The translations under genes were made by a program, and so were the position numbers. Positions 8,289 to 10,134 of a stretch of DNA of 10,134 nucleotides are shown in pieces; position 1 is the stretch's first letter, and every line of letters starts with the position of its first letter. Source of the stretch: Pseudomonadota bacterium (GTDB taxonomy: Bacteria > Pseudomonadota > Alphaproteobacteria > Rhizobiales > Hyphomicrobiaceae); NCBI GenBank assembly GCA_023430845.1, contig JAEYYJ010000408.1, positions 1 through 10,134 on the forward strand. The letters run 5' to 3'. The notes beneath the pieces were generated by a model. The model did not search any database. It was given only the letters and a program-made list of their open reading frames with translations, and had not been told where the DNA came from.

Positions 8289-9209
8289 ATGCCCGGCGGA
8301 CGCCGCATCGTCGGCGACATGAGCAATATCGGAGAGCAGGCGAAACCACCCTTCGCGGTGCTCCCCGATCCATCCGCGCTGTTCCTGAGCCGCGCCGAGC
8401 GCCTCGCGGAGCTGGCGCGCTCCGGTCACAAGCTCAGCCCCTATCTCGAGTTTCTCGCAAGACTCGCATCTGCGCAGCATGATATCGCGGCCACGCTGCC
8501 GCCCGTATCACTGCCGTCCGCGGATCTTATTGCGCGGGCCCAGCAGAACGGCATGCCACCGATCGCACGTGGAACGCTCGAGCCGGATGGTGCCATGATG
8601 GCGGCCGTCGAAGGACTTGCTGTCCGGCTGCGCGCGATGACCTTGCCCCCTGCGACGGCGGCGGCTGTCGATGCGCTCATCGAGGCTCTTCCATCGCGAG
8701 GGCGCGAGCTCGTGACGGCTGCGCTGAAGGAACCGGCATCCACCGACGACATGGCGCAGCGCGTTCTGATTCTGGCAGGGCTTCAGGTGCATTTCACGCG
8801 ACTGGCGGCGATGCTCGATGCCGAGGCGTTGACACCTGTCGCCCATGCGGCGTGTCCCTCGTGCGGCAGTGCGCCCGTGGCAAGCAGCGTAGTCGGTTGG
8901 CCGAAAGCGTACAACACGCGCTACTGCACGTGCAGTCTCTGCGGGACCATGTGGAACGTGATCCGCGTCATGTGCGTGCTGTGTGGGGCGACGGATGGCG
9001 TGAGCTTCCGCGGCATCGAGGGGCAGCCCGACACGGTCAAGGCGGAGACGTGCGAGACATGCCGCGGCTACGTGAAGATCGTCTACCAGGTCAATGATGT
9101 CGCGCTCGAACCTCTCAGCGACGACTTGGCGAGCGTCGGCCTCGACATGCTGCTCGCCGAGGAAGGCTGGAAGCGTGGCAGCCAGAATCCCTTCCTGCTG
9201 GGATACTGA
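8289..9209 (+). CDS. fdhE: Formate dehydrogenase accessory protein FdhE
   Basis: A cytoplasmic assembly factor for respiratory formate dehydrogenases. In E. coli FdhE is a rubredoxin-like protein that binds the catalytic subunit before Tat export. From the ATG at 8289 it is 306 residues, close to the roughly 309 of E. coli FdhE. The C-terminal half carries the family's paired cysteines: Cys189/192 (CPSCGS), Cys213/215/218 (CTCSLCGTMW), Cys229/232 (CVLCGA) and Cys255/258 (CETCRGY). It ends in a short segment, NPFLLGY. The 8289 start has AGAGGTGA at 8279-8286. The in-frame ATG at 8274 would add five residues but has no visible ribosome site, and an ATG at 8319 is a third possibility. It lies downstream of the structural genes but behind a strong terminator, so it is probably expressed at a lower level or separately. 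Its stop is 11 bases from the convergent upp stop. Confidence 0.92.
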   Translation: MPGGRRIVGDMSNIGEQAKPPFAVLPDPSALFLSRAERLAELARSGHKLSPYLEFLARLASAQHDIAATLPPVSLPSADLIARAQQNGMPPIARGTLEPDGAMMAAVEGLAVRLRAMTLPPATAAAVDALIEALPSRGRELVTAALKEPASTDDMAQRVLILAGLQVHFTRLAAMLDAEALTPVAHAACPSCGSAPVASSVVGWPKAYNTRYCTCSLCGTMWNVIRVMCVLCGATDGVSFRGIEGQPDTVKAETCETCRGYVKIVYQVNDVALEPLSDDLASVGLDMLLAEEGWKRGSQNPFLLGY

Positions 9210-9220
9210 GCGGGCCCTCG

Positions 9221-9862
9221 CTACTTCGTGCCGTACATCCTGTCGCCGGCATCGCCTAGGCCCGGAACGATATAGCCGTGCTCATTGAGTCGCTCGTCGA
9301 TCGACGCGGTCCAGCTCGGAACGTCGGGATGGGCGGCTCGCAGCCGTGCTATGCCCTCGGGCGCCGCGAGCAGGCAGACGAAGCGGAGGTTGTTGGCGCC
9401 GCGCTCCTTCAGGCGGTCGATCGCCGCGACCGCAGAGTTCGCCGTGGCCAGCATCGGGTCCATCACCACGATCATGCGGTCGGCAATGTCCGAGGGCGCC
9501 TTGAAGTAGTACTCGACCGCCTGCAGCGTCTCGGGATCGCGATAGAGGCCGATATGGGCGACGCGGGCGGCCGGAACGAGCTCGAGCATGCCGTCGAGGA
9601 AGCCGACGCCGGCGCGCAGGATCGGCGCGAAGACCAGCTTCTTGCCGGAGATCACCGGCTGCATCGAGGTCTGCAGCGGCGTCTCGATCTCGATCATCTC
9701 GGTCGGCAGGTCGCGCGTGACCTCGTAGCAGAGCAGCATGCCGATCTCGTTCAGCAGCTGGCGGAAGCTCTTGGTCGAGCGGTCCTTCTCGCGCATCAGC
9801 GTCAGCTTGTGCTGCACCAGCGGGTGGTCGACGACGGTGACGCCGTTAGCGCTCGTGGCCAT
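9221..9862 (-). CDS. upp: Uracil phosphoribosyltransferase
   Basis: Converts uracil and PRPP to UMP and pyrophosphate in the cytoplasm. At 213 residues it is close to the usual size of about 208. Family signatures: [12 protein letters not shown] at 80-91, the PRPP-binding loop [10 protein letters not shown] at 134-143 (most homologues have GG or GN where this has AN), and the uracil-binding C-terminus [18 protein letters not shown] at 196-213. The ATG at 9862-9860 is preceded by AGGA (9870-9867 on this strand) and a further AAGGGGA. It lies 34 bases downstream of the DUF1688 gene on the same strand, so the two are probably co-transcribed. Next to DUF1688 it likely plays the Urc6-type role of making UMP from uracil as the first step of URC uracil catabolism. 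Salvage alone is the alternative. Confidence 0.95.
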   Translation of the reverse strand: MATSANGVTVVDHPLVQHKLTLMREKDRSTKSFRQLLNEIGMLLCYEVTRDLPTEMIEIETPLQTSMQPVISGKKLVFAPILRAGVGFLDGMLELVPAARVAHIGLYRDPETLQAVEYYFKAPSDIADRMIVVMDPMLATANSAVAAIDRLKERGANNLRFVCLLAAPEGIARLRAAHPDVPSWTASIDERLNEHGYIVPGLGDAGDRMYGTK

Positions 9863-9896
9863 GCAATCCTGATCCCCTTCGTCTTCTTGTCTTTGT

Positions 9897-10134
9897 CTAG
9901 AATACCGTGCCGTCGCTGACGATGGTCAAGGGCGGACCGCCGCCTTCGCGCTTCTCGCGGGCGATGCGGCGGCCGGCGGCCCAGCTGCCGCCCTCCAGCA
10001 CCTTGGCGAGCGGCAGCTGCTCGGCGCTCAGGCCGAGCTCGGCCCGCACCAGCTCGCCGATCCGATCGCGCAGCGCCACCGTCAGCGCCCGCCCCTCCAC
10101 GACGAGTTGCGCGCCGCCCTCATGGGCGCGCGCG
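9897..10134 (-). CDS. DUF1688 family protein (URC4/Urg3-like), C-terminal part, truncated by the window edge
   Basis: The last 78 residues of a protein whose reading frame stays open to the end of the window, so its true start is outside. The visible part reads [15 protein letters not shown], then [19 protein letters not shown], and ends [15 protein letters not shown] followed by TAG. I recognise this tail as that of the DUF1688 family. Fungal Urc4 belongs to this family and is required for the URC uracil catabolic pathway, but the reaction it catalyses is not settled. An internal GTG at 10100 could mimic a start but is only Val in the middle of the domain. The downstream partner is upp, 34 bases away. 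A GTP cyclohydrolase II-like URC1 gene would be expected further upstream, beyond the window. The family call rests on recall of the conserved C-terminus only. Confidence 0.82.
   Translation of the reverse strand, partial: ARAHEGGAQLVVEGRALTVALRDRIGELVRAELGLSAEQLPLAKVLEGGSWAAGRRIAREKREGGGPPLTIVSDGTVF

Noticed and set aside
9210..9220. A bidirectional terminator between fdhE and upp
   Set aside because: The gap is only 11 bases, contains the short palindrome GGGCCC without a longer stem, and has no T-run on either strand.
9278..9919. A 213-residue open frame on the + strand opposite upp
   Set aside because: It is an antisense shadow of a high-GC gene with Arg/Gly/Asp-rich low-complexity content. 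upp on the other strand has clear family motifs and a ribosome site.

Overview
The window is GC-rich and densely coded, with Shine-Dalgarno-led operons and no tRNA, rRNA, CRISPR array or insertion sequence that I can see. The gene set is a membrane formate dehydrogenase of the FDH-N type, FdhE, uracil phosphoribosyltransferase and a DUF1688 protein. Together with codon and base composition this suggests an alphaproteobacterium, most likely Hyphomicrobiales. That placement is inference; nothing here fixes the taxon.

Left part (1-3255, + strand): two genes of unknown pathway. The first encodes a 702-residue fusion of an alpha/beta hydrolase (complete Ser-Asp-His triad) to a GT-B glycosyltransferase. 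The second, 31 bases downstream, encodes a class I SAM-dependent methyltransferase with an N-terminal winged helix. They look like one operon for modifying a small molecule or lipid.

Centre (3256-9209, + strand): a formate dehydrogenase locus. A leader of about 170 bases with hairpins and a near-perfect ribosome binding site precedes the catalytic subunit gene. That gene is interrupted by an in-frame TGA at 4027-4029, at the position where FDH-N/FDH-O enzymes carry selenocysteine, followed immediately by a convincing bacterial SECIS hairpin. It should therefore be read as one selenoprotein gene (3430-6504), not as two ORFs. The four-cluster iron-sulfur subunit and the di-heme cytochrome b subunit follow with tight spacing. 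Together they would oxidise formate in the periplasm and pass electrons through the beta subunit and cytochrome b to the quinone pool. A strong intrinsic terminator (8166-8207) closes this set. fdhE, an accessory protein for formate dehydrogenase assembly, lies just beyond it.

Right part (9221-10134, - strand): upp (uracil phosphoribosyltransferase) and, upstream of it, the 3' end of a DUF1688 (URC4/Urg3-type) gene that runs off the window. This pairing points to the URC route of uracil catabolism rather than plain pyrimidine salvage. The two convergent blocks meet with only 11 bases between fdhE and upp.
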